Assembly (NCBI GenBank): GCA_016705005.1
Contig: JADIZB010000014.1
Coordinates: 1 to 24,348, forward strand
Origin: Bacteroidales bacterium
GTDB taxonomy: Bacteria > Bacteroidota > Bacteroidia > Bacteroidales > Lentimicrobiaceae
Direction: 5' to 3'
Length of the DNA: 24,348 bases
In this document: positions 8,088 through 16,807 of the stretch, piece after piece
Layout: every line of letters starts with the position of its first letter
Numbering within the stretch: position 1 is the first letter of the stretch
Translations under genes and position numbers: made by a program
Notes under the pieces: generated by a model
The model's database searches: none
Told to the model about the DNA's origin: nothing
Seen by the model: the letters and a program-made list of their open reading frames with translations, nothing else

Positions 8088-8850
8088 TTTTAAAATTATT
8101 ACACCTCTGTTTTCATTTTATTGAATATTTGTCCCCGTGGTGAGATGAATACAATTATGCTTTTTTTAACAATCAGGAAAATCAAATAAAATTAATTTCC
8201 ATGTGGATTGAATGCAATGTAGAGCATTATGAATCCTGCCAAAGGACTATTATAACGGGTATATAACTTTCAGGGGAATTGCCGGCCAATTCATTAAAGA
8301 ACCCGGATGGAATGAGGGTAATAACCGGTGTTATACCGAAGTCAGTGAAGAGGTCTTCCCGACCCTTGATTTAACATAAATTAGTTAACAGAATTCAACA
8401 AAGTATCGACCGGGGATCAATGTGAAAGACTACCCTTCATCGGCATGTTTCCAGATGAAAGAGCTGGTTTCTTCAACATCCGTTTGCCATTTATCAAATT
8501 GATAATTCCCTCAGCAAACAGGAGTTTATATCGTAATTCTTACCACCTGTACTTGTTTATTAACCGATAAATTACCCCCGGGTTCAGACTTCTTTCCTGC
8601 AAATGAGTCATTTATGCGGATCATCGGCGGTAAATAGTCAGTAGCGCCTGATCGGACCGGCTTTTTATACCCGGATGTATTATTATTGCTGATTATATAA
8701 TAATATGTATATTTGTAAATATATTGCTTATACTCCATATCAGATCACTCCTGAACTGTTCCCGGGGAGCTGCAATCACATATAGTAGCAAGTGTATCAT
8801 ATCAGAAATATTTTATTGGAAGCGATAATCAATTTATAATCACATTTACC
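8088..8850. other. Long A/T-rich intergenic region
   Basis: 763 bp between two members of the array with no convincing gene. It contains a small inverted repeat, ATAAC-CGGT-GTTAT, at 8321-8334 and a promoter-like pair of boxes at 8685-8715. A 70-codon open frame on the minus strand (8526-8738) has no recognisable features and was not called. No hairpin followed by a T-run was found after the stop at 8085-8087. Confidence 0.6.
8685..8715 (+). promoter_or_regulatory. Candidate Bacteroidetes-type promoter for 8851-12642
   Basis: TATATTTG at 8708-8715 is a full match to the Bacteroidetes -7 element TAnnTTTG. ATTG at 8685-8688 matches three of four bases of the -33 TTTG, with 19 bp between them, the usual spacing. 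Transcription would start about 8720-8724, leaving a leader of about 130 nt before the ATG at 8851. The local sequence is A/T-rich, so a chance match is possible. Confidence 0.45.
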
Positions 8851-10683
8851 ATGAACAAGCATTTCCTATTGTTTCTTTCAATGCTTTCCCTGGCAACTGT
8901 TTCAAACGCTCAGGTAGCAATTAACACCGATGGGACTTTACCCGATAACTCAGCCATGCTGGATGTGAAATCCACCACCCAGGGGTTGCTTATTCCCCGA
9001 ATGACACTGGCTCAGCGTAATGCAATCCTAAGTCCTGCAACAGGCCTGATGATCTTTCAAACTGATAACGTCCCCGGTTTCTACTATAACTCGGGAACCC
9101 CCGCCAGTCCTGCATGGATTATGTCGGGGAATGGTACAAGCTGGGGATTGAACGGGAATAGCGGGACTTCCGCAACTACCAATTTCATTGGAACAACTGA
9201 CAATGTAGCACTCTTATTCAGGGTTAACAACCAGAAAGCAGGTGGGATAGACCACAATTTATCAAATACTTCACTTGGATATCAGGCTTTAAATACGAAT
9301 ACTACCGGGAATAGTAATATTGCTAGTGGCAGGTCGGATCGTCAACTCAATACCTACGGATCATTTAACTGCGCTACAGGAACAGATGCACTTGGTCAGA
9401 ATACTTACGGAAGTTCAAACACGGCAAACGGCTTTGGTGCCCTGGCCAGTAATACAACTGGTGGTGTCAACACTGCTGTGGGTAATTATGCACTACATTC
9501 TAGTACCACAGCATATTACAATACTGGAATTGGTGAATCATCTCTTTACCTAAATACAACAGGTGAAGATAATACGGCAATTGGATATAATGCTATGTAT
9601 TACAATACCGTAGGAAATAACAACGTAGCAATTGGAGCAAATGCCTTAAGTGATAACAAAGCAAATAGCTATAGTGTAGCTATTGGAACCTGGGCGATGG
9701 GGCATGCAGATAGCCGGATAACCGGCAGAGCAACCTATAATACCGCTATTGGATATCAAGCACTTCTTGGCAGTAATGTTTCTTCAAACAATACCGGACA
9801 ATGGAATACAGCGACAGGCTATCAATCAATGTTGAATAACACTTCCGGTAGCGGGAATACCGCAACCGGTGTATCTTCATTATTAGCAAACACTACAGGC
9901 TCAAATAATGCGGTTTATGGGGGCAATACATTGGCAACCAATACTACCGGCCAGGAAAATGCTGCCTATGGAAACTGGGCGATGGAACTTAATGAAACGG
10001 GTAATTATAATACTGCAAATGGATCCTGGGCACTGAGATCCAATACAACTGGATTTTATAATAGCGGATTCGGTCATAATGCATTGTATACTAATTTGAC
10101 AGGCAGTTACAATACCGGTGTTGGGGACCATGCTTATCCTAATTCAACATCTCTGAGTAATTGGACAGGGATAGGGTCCAACGCAGGCAGTTCGCTAAGC
10201 ATCAGCAATTCGGTAGAAATTGGCAACACATCTGTGATGCGTATCCAGGGCCAGGTCCCAATGTCACTCTACAGCGATGAGCGTATTAAGGATAATATTG
10301 TTGCCAATGTACCCGGACTGGATTTCATCCTGAAACTCCGCCCGGTTACCTATAATCTGAACATTCACAGGCAGAATGAGATCTTGTACAAAGGCCAGAA
10401 AAATACCGAAGACTGGCCCGGCAAATACGATATCGAAAAGATCAGGATGACCGGATTTATTGCTCAGGAAGTAGCAAAGGCATCTGCCGAAATTGGCTAT
10501 GATTTCAATGGGGTGGATAAACCGGAAACAGCGGATGGATTGTATGGGCTTAGGTATAGCGAATTTGTCATGCCATTGGTAAAGGCTGTGCAGGAACAAC
10601 AGGAGATTATTGAATCACAGGACCAGGTAATCAATGAACTTAAATCCAGGCTTGAGAAATTAGAATTGCTGATCAGCCGGTAA
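8851..10683 (+). CDS. Exported 17-residue-repeat fibre protein with S74 domain
   Basis: 610 residues. Signal peptide 1-20 ending SNA, then Q21-VAIN. Shared N-module to about residue 100, then NFIGTTDN / FRVNNQKAG. Residues 139-420 form the repeat array (NTSLG to NSGFG), with one 39-residue and one 22-residue irregular unit. GNTSVMRIQGQVPMSLY leads into S74 with SDERIKDNI (Ser475, Lys480), PVTYNLNIHRQNEI, MTGFIAQEV, IGYDFNGVDKPETADGLYGLRY, EFVMPLVKAVQEQQ and a coiled-coil end (ELKSRLEKLELL). Cleavage before Ser475 would release about 136 residues. It follows the promoter candidate and is probably the first gene of a two-gene unit with 10744-12642, its closest relative (60 bp apart). Confidence 0.92.
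   Translation: MNKHFLLFLSMLSLATVSNAQVAINTDGTLPDNSAMLDVKSTTQGLLIPRMTLAQRNAILSPATGLMIFQTDNVPGFYYNSGTPASPAWIMSGNGTSWGLNGNSGTSATTNFIGTTDNVALLFRVNNQKAGGIDHNLSNTSLGYQALNTNTTGNSNIASGRSDRQLNTYGSFNCATGTDALGQNTYGSSNTANGFGALASNTTGGVNTAVGNYALHSSTTAYYNTGIGESSLYLNTTGEDNTAIGYNAMYYNTVGNNNVAIGANALSDNKANSYSVAIGTWAMGHADSRITGRATYNTAIGYQALLGSNVSSNNTGQWNTATGYQSMLNNTSGSGNTATGVSSLLANTTGSNNAVYGGNTLATNTTGQENAAYGNWAMELNETGNYNTANGSWALRSNTTGFYNSGFGHNALYTNLTGSYNTGVGDHAYPNSTSLSNWTGIGSNAGSSLSISNSVEIGNTSVMRIQGQVPMSLYSDERIKDNIVANVPGLDFILKLRPVTYNLNIHRQNEILYKGQKNTEDWPGKYDIEKIRMTGFIAQEVAKASAEIGYDFNGVDKPETADGLYGLRYSEFVMPLVKAVQEQQEIIESQDQVINELKSRLEKLELLISR
9265..10110 (+). repeat. Repeat array, 15 units, 282 residues
   Basis: Thirteen units of 51 bp plus one of 117 bp (NVAIGANALSDNKANS..RITGRATY) and one of 66 bp (NTAIGYQALLGSNVSSNNTGQW). 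One unit has DR in place of the usual A-L pair (NIASGRSDRQLNTYGSF) yet keeps the 17-residue length. Total length equals the array in the next gene exactly. Confidence 0.93.
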
Positions 10684-10743
10684 TGACTTTTCACTGTTTT
10701 TGTTATCAAACATAACCGAAATTAAACTCATATACGAATTTTT

Positions 10744-12642
10744 ATGAAAAGTTTTGCTTGTAGAAACCAGGTATTTAGGATAAGTTTTTTAGCTGTTCTT
10801 TTTATGTCCACAGCCAATCAGCTTATGGCTCAGGTTGCTATTAATACCGATGGTTCCACCCCCGACAATTCAGCCATGCTGGATGTGAAATCCACAAGCC
10901 AGGGATTGCTGATTCCCCGAATGACCCTTGCACAGCGCAATGCGATAGCTAGTCCTGCAAACGGACTGATGATCTATCAAACAGACAATACACCAGGTTT
11001 CTACTATAACTCGGGAACCCCTGCAAGTCCTGCATGGTTAATATCTGGCACTGGATCTGGCTGGGGATTGACTGGAAATAGCGGAACTTCCTCTAATAAT
11101 TTCATTGGAACTATTGATTATACTCCTCTCTTCTTCAGGGTTAACAATCATAAGGCTGGTAGTATTGAGATTGATTATTCAAATACCTCCCTGGGTTACC
11201 AATCTCTCAATGCAAATACTGATGGTGTAAGTAATGCGGCTTTTGGGTATTATGCACTTCAGGCAAATACCTATGGCTACTATAATTGTGCAATGGGGTC
11301 TTTCTCACTCTATCGAAACACAAGTGGAAATAGTAATACTGCAGTTGGTCACGCAGCCCTTGGAAGCAACACTTCTGGAGCTGTTTGCACAGCGGTGGGT
11401 GATTTTGCATTGTACAATAATATCTCAGGTTATGGTAATTCCGCATTAGGGGCATCCTCACTATTTAATAATACTTCAGGCGAAAGCAATGTAGCATTTG
11501 GTAATATTGCCCTCCTTGGTAATACTGTTGGATCTTTTAATACTGCAGTAGGGACAAACGCTATGAGTAGTAACAAGGCTAACAGCCAAAGTGTTGCAAT
11601 TGGATACAAGGCAATGCAATATGCTGATAACCGTACAACTGGAAGAATAACCTATAATACTGCAATTGGCTATGAAGCTCTCAGAGGAAGTGGCACTGCA
11701 GCTAATAATACCGGCCAGTGGAATACAGCCATTGGTTATCAGTCAATGAAGAATAACACTGCCGGAAGCGGGAATACCGCAACCGGTGTATCTTCATTAT
11801 TAGCAAACACTACGGGCTCAAACAATGCTGTATATGGTGGGAATGCAATGATATCAAATATTTCCGGCTCTGATAACACTTCTATGGGTAACTGGACACT
11901 GGAGGAAAATATAACAGGTAATAGTAATACAGCTTGTGGTGCTTATGCTTTGAAAGCCAATTTGACAGGATCCAACAATGTTGCTGTGGGAGATTATGCA
12001 CTGTACTCTGGTACTGCCGGAAATTACAATTCCGGAGTTGGCCCCTACGCATACCCTGCTAGTCTAAACTTAAATAATTGGTCCGGCTTTGGTTACAATG
12101 CGGGAAATTCGCTCAGTATAAGCAATTCTGTAGAACTGGGCAACACTTCCGTTACCCGTATCCAGGGCCAGGTCCCAATGTCACTCTACAGCGATGAGCG
12201 TATCAAGGACAATATTGTTGCCAATGTGCCCGGACTGGATTTTATTCTGAAACTTCGCCCGGTTACCTATAATCTGAACATCCACAGGCAAAATGAAATA
12301 TTGTACAAAGGCCGGAAGAATACCGAAGACTGGACTGGGAAGTACGATATCGAAAAGATCAGGATGACCGGATTTATTGCGCAGGAAGTAGCTAAGGCAT
12401 CAGCCGACATAGGCTATGATTTCAATGGGGTGGATAAACCGGAAACGGCTGATGGATTGTATAGTCTCAGGTACACTGAATTTGTCATGCCCCTGGTGAA
12501 GGCCGTGCAGGAACTGAATGAGAAAATCGTTATTCAGGAGAGTGCAATTATGGAACTGAAACAAATCAATGAAAGATTACGGGTGCAGAATGAGCAATTG
12601 CTTCAATTCATGAATCGATCGGGTAACAGTTCGTCGGAATAA
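10744..12642 (+). CDS. Exported 17-residue-repeat fibre protein with S74 domain, sister of 8851
   Basis: 632 residues. The N-terminus is longer than in its sisters (MKSFACRNQVFR before the hydrophobic core); predicted cleavage after A29 gives Q30-VAIN. Shared N-module (STPDNSAMLDVKST, GLLIPRMTLAQRNAI), NFIGTIDY / FRVNNHKAG linker, then a repeat array at residues 147-428. The tract GNTSVTRIQGQVPMSLY leads to S74 SDERIKDNI (Ser483, Lys488), PVTYNLNIHRQNEI, MTGFIAQEVAKASADIGYDF, EFVMPLVKAVQELN and a long coiled coil (KIVIQESAIMELKQINERL). The S74 part is almost the same as in the 8851 protein, while many repeat units differ, suggesting C-terminal gene conversion or selection on the chaperone. 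About 150 residues would be released by auto-cleavage. Confidence 0.92.
   Translation: MKSFACRNQVFRISFLAVLFMSTANQLMAQVAINTDGSTPDNSAMLDVKSTSQGLLIPRMTLAQRNAIASPANGLMIYQTDNTPGFYYNSGTPASPAWLISGTGSGWGLTGNSGTSSNNFIGTIDYTPLFFRVNNHKAGSIEIDYSNTSLGYQSLNANTDGVSNAAFGYYALQANTYGYYNCAMGSFSLYRNTSGNSNTAVGHAALGSNTSGAVCTAVGDFALYNNISGYGNSALGASSLFNNTSGESNVAFGNIALLGNTVGSFNTAVGTNAMSSNKANSQSVAIGYKAMQYADNRTTGRITYNTAIGYEALRGSGTAANNTGQWNTAIGYQSMKNNTAGSGNTATGVSSLLANTTGSNNAVYGGNAMISNISGSDNTSMGNWTLEENITGNSNTACGAYALKANLTGSNNVAVGDYALYSGTAGNYNSGVGPYAYPASLNLNNWSGFGYNAGNSLSISNSVELGNTSVTRIQGQVPMSLYSDERIKDNIVANVPGLDFILKLRPVTYNLNIHRQNEILYKGRKNTEDWTGKYDIEKIRMTGFIAQEVAKASADIGYDFNGVDKPETADGLYSLRYTEFVMPLVKAVQELNEKIVIQESAIMELKQINERLRVQNEQLLQFMNRSGNSSSE
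11182..12027 (+). repeat. Repeat array, 282 residues, same length as in the 8851 gene
   Basis: The same unit layout as 9265-10110, including the long irregular unit with NKANSQSVAIGYKAMQYADN..GRITY and the 22-residue unit ending NNTGQW. A 47-bp block (11767-11813) is identical to 9850-9896, although the flanking units have diverged. Confidence 0.93.
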
Positions 12643-13154
12643 GCAGTGTTGTTATTTCTGATAATGATGTCAGCCTGTGATATGTTAAAAAATAAATGTG
12701 AATTCAGATTTAACAATCTGTTAACATAATTTATTTAAAAACGTTCTAAATTAGCTGAGAATTCCTTTGGCTTCTCATGAGATGTTTTACAGAAGGATGG
12801 AAACCTGTAAACAGCCATAATTGTAGGCCAATGAACCAAGAATCCGGGTGTTGGATTTTATAGATTGATCTATACCTGAATCAACCTGTAACTGTCAGGA
12901 TACTGAAGAACTCAGGCGATCCTGCAGAATCAGGACATTTGAAGCTTCAACCTGAAATCAGGTTTGTTATTAAAAAACAAGTTGTCAGTTCTTTACATAT
13001 ATTTTTTCTGATTTTCTAGAACACCTGGCAATACCTGCTATTGTATTGTAATATATTCTTCCCTATCTGCTGTTTAGTATTCCTTAATGCCGTTTAAATT
13101 CCGGCCTGGTTGAATCGTGTTAAATTTTACCTGAATGTATAATTTCTTATTGTC
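12643..13154. other. Intergenic region with several small dyads
   Basis: 512 bp without a plausible gene. It separates the 'PDNSAMLD' subfamily upstream from the 'PDPSAMLDVKSTNRG' subfamily downstream, and probably holds the promoter of the 13155 unit, though no clean TAnnTTTG match was found. Dyads include TGAGAA..TTCTCA at 12756-12777 and a palindrome at 12949-12964. The stretch 12870-12965 is rich in CCTG/CAGG pairs. Confidence 0.55.
12949..12964. other. Perfect 7-bp inverted repeat
   Basis: AACCTGA-AA-TCAGGTT, perfect arms with a two-base centre, about 190 bp before the next start codon. It is compatible with an operator for a dimeric regulator but is unproven and short enough to arise by chance. 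Confidence 0.35.
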
Positions 13155-15353
13155 ATGCAAATTATGAAAGCAATTACATTGATTTTTTTGATGCTTACAG
13201 CAACAACCCTGAATGCCCAGGTTGCAGTGAACACCGACGGCACAGCACCCGACCCGAGCGCCATGCTCGATGTAAAAAGTACCAACAGGGGTATACTGGT
13301 TCCAAGGATGACCACAACCCAGCGCACAGCCATTACAGCGCCGTCTAGCGGGCTGTTGGTTTACGATCTCACCACAACCTCTTTCTGGCATCACAACGGA
13401 ACCTCCTGGCAGCAGATCGGGGCAGGAGTAGTTTCGTCATTAGCAGATAATGATGGAGATACCCGCGTTGAGGTTGAACAAAATCCGGACGAAGACATTA
13501 TCCGGTTTACTTTGGGAGCGAATGAAAGGATGTCGGTGAGGCCGGGCAGGCTGGTTTTTGGTATGACAAACGGCAATGCAATCATAGGCGATCAGGCGGG
13601 ATTTGACAACATCACGGGAAGTTTCAATACGGCCCTTGGCTATGGAACGCTCCACAATGATTATTCCGGCAATATTGATGGTTCAGGCAACACGGCCATC
13701 GGCAGGGGTGCCCTGGGCAGTTTTGAAGCAGGAAATAACAATACTGCCATCGGAAACAATGCCCTTTCATTCCTCGGTGGGGGTAGCAACAACATAGCAC
13801 TTGGTTACAACAGTCTGGACAATTCCTCCGGTAACAGCGGCTGTATCGCGATCGGGGAGAATGCCCTTGGCGGTGACTATATTGTGGATAATAATATCGG
13901 TATTGGAAAAGGCGCCGGATTCGAGTCTTTCGGTGCTGACAATATAAACCTGGGTAATGGTGCCGGTGTAGCCAGTTATGGCATGGAATGTATATCGATT
14001 GGCCGTGATGCCGGATACCATAGTTACGGAAACCGCAACATCTCTGTTGGTGTTGAGGCAGGAAGGGAAAACTATGGAGAAGGCAATGTTATCCTGGGTT
14101 ATCAGGCCGGGTATAACCAGGGCGGCAATGGAAACAGCGTTATTATCGGGAGGCAGGCCGGAAGGGCAGTTGAATCGGGTGGTACCTCAGGCTCCGTGAT
14201 CATAGGCGACAAAGCCGGTTACAGTATTAACAACGGAGCATATAACTGTTTTATCGGATCTGAATCCGGTTATACAAACACCACCGGCCATTCAAATATT
14301 GCCATTGGCCCCGGGGCGCTTTTCAGCAATACTGTCAAAAGTAATCTGGTTGCGATTGGTGACTCGGCCCTTTACAACAATGGCCTGGGTGCCACATGGT
14401 ATCAGGCTTTTTCCAACACTGCGGTAGGTTCCAAATCCCTTTTTCAGAACCTGACCGGGTACTCTAATACTGCACTTGGAAACAATGCCCTTCGAGACAA
14501 TACCGAAGGATTCGCCAACACTGCAACCGGCGACCTCTCGCTGGAGGCGAATCAGGATGGCAATGGAAATACTGCAACAGGGTTTGCTTCATTGAATCAG
14601 AATGTTTCCGGAAGCAATAGCACAGCATCGGGCATGTACGCTTTATACTATTCCAATTCCAACAACAATACTGCCTTCGGATATTCAGCAGGTGACTATA
14701 CTACATTTTCAAACAGTACTTTTCTGGGGGCTAGTGCCTATCCTGCAATCAATGGACTTAGCAACTGTATGGCCCTGGGCTACAATGCCAGAGTAGATGC
14801 TTCCAATAAGGTAGTAGTAGGTAGTACCAGTGTAAGCAGCATCGGAGGTTATACCGGCTGGACGACTTTCCCTTCGGATAGCCGGTACAAGAAGAATGTC
14901 ACGGGCAATGTTCCTGGTCTTGAGTTTATTACCAGGCTTAAACCGGTTACCTATACCCTCGATATAACTGCCATTGATGCAACCCTGAACAAGAGCCAGC
15001 CAGCCACTTTGCGTCCTGGTGAAGTTGCAAGGGAGATATCACCTGAAGAAATGGCATCCGCTGAGGCCAAGGAAAAGATTGTTTACAGTGGTTTCCTTGC
15101 GCAGGAGGTGGAGCAATCGGCAAAGGAGATAGGCTACAATTTCAGTGGTGTGGATGTGCCTTCCACCCCCGATGGCCAGTATGGAATCCGGTATGCTGAA
15201 TTTGTTGTGCCCCTGGTTAAAGCAGTTCAGGAGCTGAATGTGAAATTCATGGAACAACAACAGATGAACCTTGAATTGCTTAAAACCATCGAAGACCTGA
15301 AACTCAGGAATCAGGAACTGATGCAATCCATCATTGAAACAAGAAACAAATAG
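13155..15353 (+). CDS. Exported fibre protein with two repeat types and S74 domain
   Basis: 732 residues from ATG 13155; ATG 13164 (MKAIT) is equally likely. Signal peptide ends LNA, then Q22-VAVN. N-module of the second subtype (APDPSAMLDVKSTNRGILVPRMTTTQRTAI), then the ADNDGDTRVEVEQ..DEDIIRFTLG..GRLVFGMTNGNAIIGDQAG segment shared with the 2739 gene. The long head contains 17-residue A-L repeats and a block of 16-residue A-G repeats. S74 begins at SDSRYKKNV (Ser574, Lys579; subtract 3 if 13164 is used), with PVTYTLDITAI, an insertion rich in Glu/Ala (REISPEEMASAEAKEKI), SGFLAQEVEQSAKEIGYNFSGVD, EFVVPLVKAVQELN and a coiled coil. About 159 residues would be released. It lies 14 bp from the next gene, so it is probably its operon partner. 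Confidence 0.92.
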   Translation: MQIMKAITLIFLMLTATTLNAQVAVNTDGTAPDPSAMLDVKSTNRGILVPRMTTTQRTAITAPSSGLLVYDLTTTSFWHHNGTSWQQIGAGVVSSLADNDGDTRVEVEQNPDEDIIRFTLGANERMSVRPGRLVFGMTNGNAIIGDQAGFDNITGSFNTALGYGTLHNDYSGNIDGSGNTAIGRGALGSFEAGNNNTAIGNNALSFLGGGSNNIALGYNSLDNSSGNSGCIAIGENALGGDYIVDNNIGIGKGAGFESFGADNINLGNGAGVASYGMECISIGRDAGYHSYGNRNISVGVEAGRENYGEGNVILGYQAGYNQGGNGNSVIIGRQAGRAVESGGTSGSVIIGDKAGYSINNGAYNCFIGSESGYTNTTGHSNIAIGPGALFSNTVKSNLVAIGDSALYNNGLGATWYQAFSNTAVGSKSLFQNLTGYSNTALGNNALRDNTEGFANTATGDLSLEANQDGNGNTATGFASLNQNVSGSNSTASGMYALYYSNSNNNTAFGYSAGDYTTFSNSTFLGASAYPAINGLSNCMALGYNARVDASNKVVVGSTSVSSIGGYTGWTTFPSDSRYKKNVTGNVPGLEFITRLKPVTYTLDITAIDATLNKSQPATLRPGEVAREISPEEMASAEAKEKIVYSGFLAQEVEQSAKEIGYNFSGVDVPSTPDGQYGIRYAEFVVPLVKAVQELNVKFMEQQQMNLELLKTIEDLKLRNQELMQSIIETRNK
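13626..14666 (+). repeat. Mixed head repeat array with 16- and 17-residue units
   Basis: The array begins NTALGYGTLHNDY and continues with A-L type units of about 17 residues. At 13893-14084 four consecutive units are exactly 48 bp: NIGIGKGAGFESFGAD, NINLGNGAGVASYGME, CISIGRDAGYHSYGNR and NISVGVEAGRENYGEG. In these A-G replaces A-L and the N-T is lost. Three longer A-G units follow, then the array returns to the 17-residue A-L type (NTALGNNALRDNTEGFA and others). Confidence 0.85.
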
Positions 15354-15367
15354 TCAGATCAACAGCT

Positions 15368-16786
15368 ATGAAACCTATTTTTCTCTTTTTTATATTATTT
15401 GTTGTGCTCAACGTTCATGCCCAGGTTGCGGTAAACACCGATGGCACCACACCCGATCCCAGTGCCATGCTCGATGTAAAAAGCACAAACCGCGGTATGC
15501 TGGTGCCCAGGATGACTTCAGCCCAGCGTACAGCCATCGCTACTCCGGCATCCGGCTTGCTGGTTTTTGACAACGATACCCAGAGTTTCTGGTTTTACAG
15601 CGCAGGTTCATGGCTTGAGCTCACCGACCAAAGCTCTCAGCAATGGACTCCCAGCGGAAGCAGCATTTCCTATATTTCGGGTAATGTCGGCATCGGTGAT
15701 GCTTCACCTGTATCCACACTTACAGTGGGTGGTGGCGATAAGTTTCAGGTTAGCGGAATTGAAGGGGATGTTACATTTTCTGATGATAATGCCAACATCC
15801 TGTTTCCGGCCACGACCAATCCAAACAGTCCGATGATCTATATGTTCGGCAGCGGTACACAAAATGCTGACCGCATGGTAATCGCTCATTCACCCTCATT
15901 CCCAACCTGGGGGTTGCAATACCACGATACGGCGGATATATTATACATGAGGTCATCCCTGGGCCGAAACCTGGCATTCAGGTTAAATCCTGGTTATATT
16001 GGCATAGGTACTCAGGTTCCGGAATTTCCTCTTGATGCGGTTGGAAGACTGCGTTTGCGATCCGATGGCAATATGTCCAATTCCCCCGGTATCTGGTTCA
16101 ACAACCAGGCAAATACCTTCAGCAGGGCTTTTGTGGGGATGTCACGCCCTGATTCAACATTGGGTATTTACAGCCAGTATCTCGGAAGGTATGCCATTGA
16201 ATTTGAAGTGATGAGGGAGCCAAGACTCGGTATCAATTGTGCCCCGGAAGGGCCGGTTCGTTCAGAACTTCATGTTGTACATACCAATTTTGGCGGACTG
16301 AACGATGGGATAAGAATCGAAAATGAAGGAGTAAATCGTTATAACTGGAACCTCTATACCTCCAATAATACGGGCGATTTTGAGTTTTTTTATGAAGGCA
16401 TTGTCAGGGCCAGAATCAACAGTGCCAGTGGAGCCTATACTGCCGTTTCAGACGAGAAGCTGAAAACGGATATCAGCCCTATGAGCAGCATTATGGAAAG
16501 GTTAATGCTGCTTCAACCCAAACGTTACCGCTTTGCTGCTGATACCATCCATAAAAGCCATTACAACGGATTCCTGGCCCAGGAAGTTGAAAAGGTCTTT
16601 CCGGAACTCGTAACCAGCCTTGGTGATGGTGGCAGCAACGGTACCTATACCATGGATTACAGCGGGTTCGGGGTAATTGCCATCAAAGCCATTCAGGAAC
16701 AGCAGGACGAAATAGAAAGGCTAAAGGAACAAAATGCGCAGTTACTCTCCCGTTTGGGCAGGCTGGAAGCTGAGATATTGAAATAA
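15368..16786 (+). CDS. Exported S74 protein without head repeats
   Basis: 472 residues. Signal peptide 1-18 ending VHA, then Q19-VAVN. N-module (TPDPSAMLDVKSTNRGMLVPRMTSAQRTAI, QSFWFYSAGSWLELTDQ) to about 95. The middle replaces the 17-residue repeats with a beta-rich region: GNVGIGDASPVSTLTVGGGDKFQVSG, PATTNPNSPMIYMFGSGTQNADRM, PEFPLDAVGRLRLRSDGN, GIWFNNQAN and REPRLGINCAPEGPVRSELHVV. The S74 domain starts at SDEKLKTDI (Ser361, Lys366), then LQPKRYRF, NGFLAQEVEKVFPELV and MDYSGFGVIAIKAIQEQQ, with a coiled-coil end (ERLKEQNAQLLSRLGRLEAE). It belongs to the short S74 form that lacks the GYDFSGVD insert of the upstream genes. Predicted release is about 112 residues. It probably shares a transcript with 13155-15353. 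Confidence 0.92.
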   Translation: MKPIFLFFILFVVLNVHAQVAVNTDGTTPDPSAMLDVKSTNRGMLVPRMTSAQRTAIATPASGLLVFDNDTQSFWFYSAGSWLELTDQSSQQWTPSGSSISYISGNVGIGDASPVSTLTVGGGDKFQVSGIEGDVTFSDDNANILFPATTNPNSPMIYMFGSGTQNADRMVIAHSPSFPTWGLQYHDTADILYMRSSLGRNLAFRLNPGYIGIGTQVPEFPLDAVGRLRLRSDGNMSNSPGIWFNNQANTFSRAFVGMSRPDSTLGIYSQYLGRYAIEFEVMREPRLGINCAPEGPVRSELHVVHTNFGGLNDGIRIENEGVNRYNWNLYTSNNTGDFEFFYEGIVRARINSASGAYTAVSDEKLKTDISPMSSIMERLMLLQPKRYRFAADTIHKSHYNGFLAQEVEKVFPELVTSLGDGGSNGTYTMDYSGFGVIAIKAIQEQQDEIERLKEQNAQLLSRLGRLEAEILK

Positions 16787-16807
16787 TTACAGATGCCGGC
16801 ATTGTAA
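16787..16807. terminator. Dyad immediately after the stop codon
   Basis: TTACA-G-ATGCC followed by GGCAT-TGTAA: ten paired positions with a single bulged G, starting at the base after the TAA. It could fold into a hairpin that ends or stabilises the transcript, but there is no clear T-run after it. It might instead be an operator. Confidence 0.35.

Noticed and set aside
3216..14666. CRISPR-like regular spacing in the repeat arrays
   Set aside because: The 51-bp periodicity is in-frame coding repeats with diverged units; there are no identical repeats with unique spacers and no cas genes.
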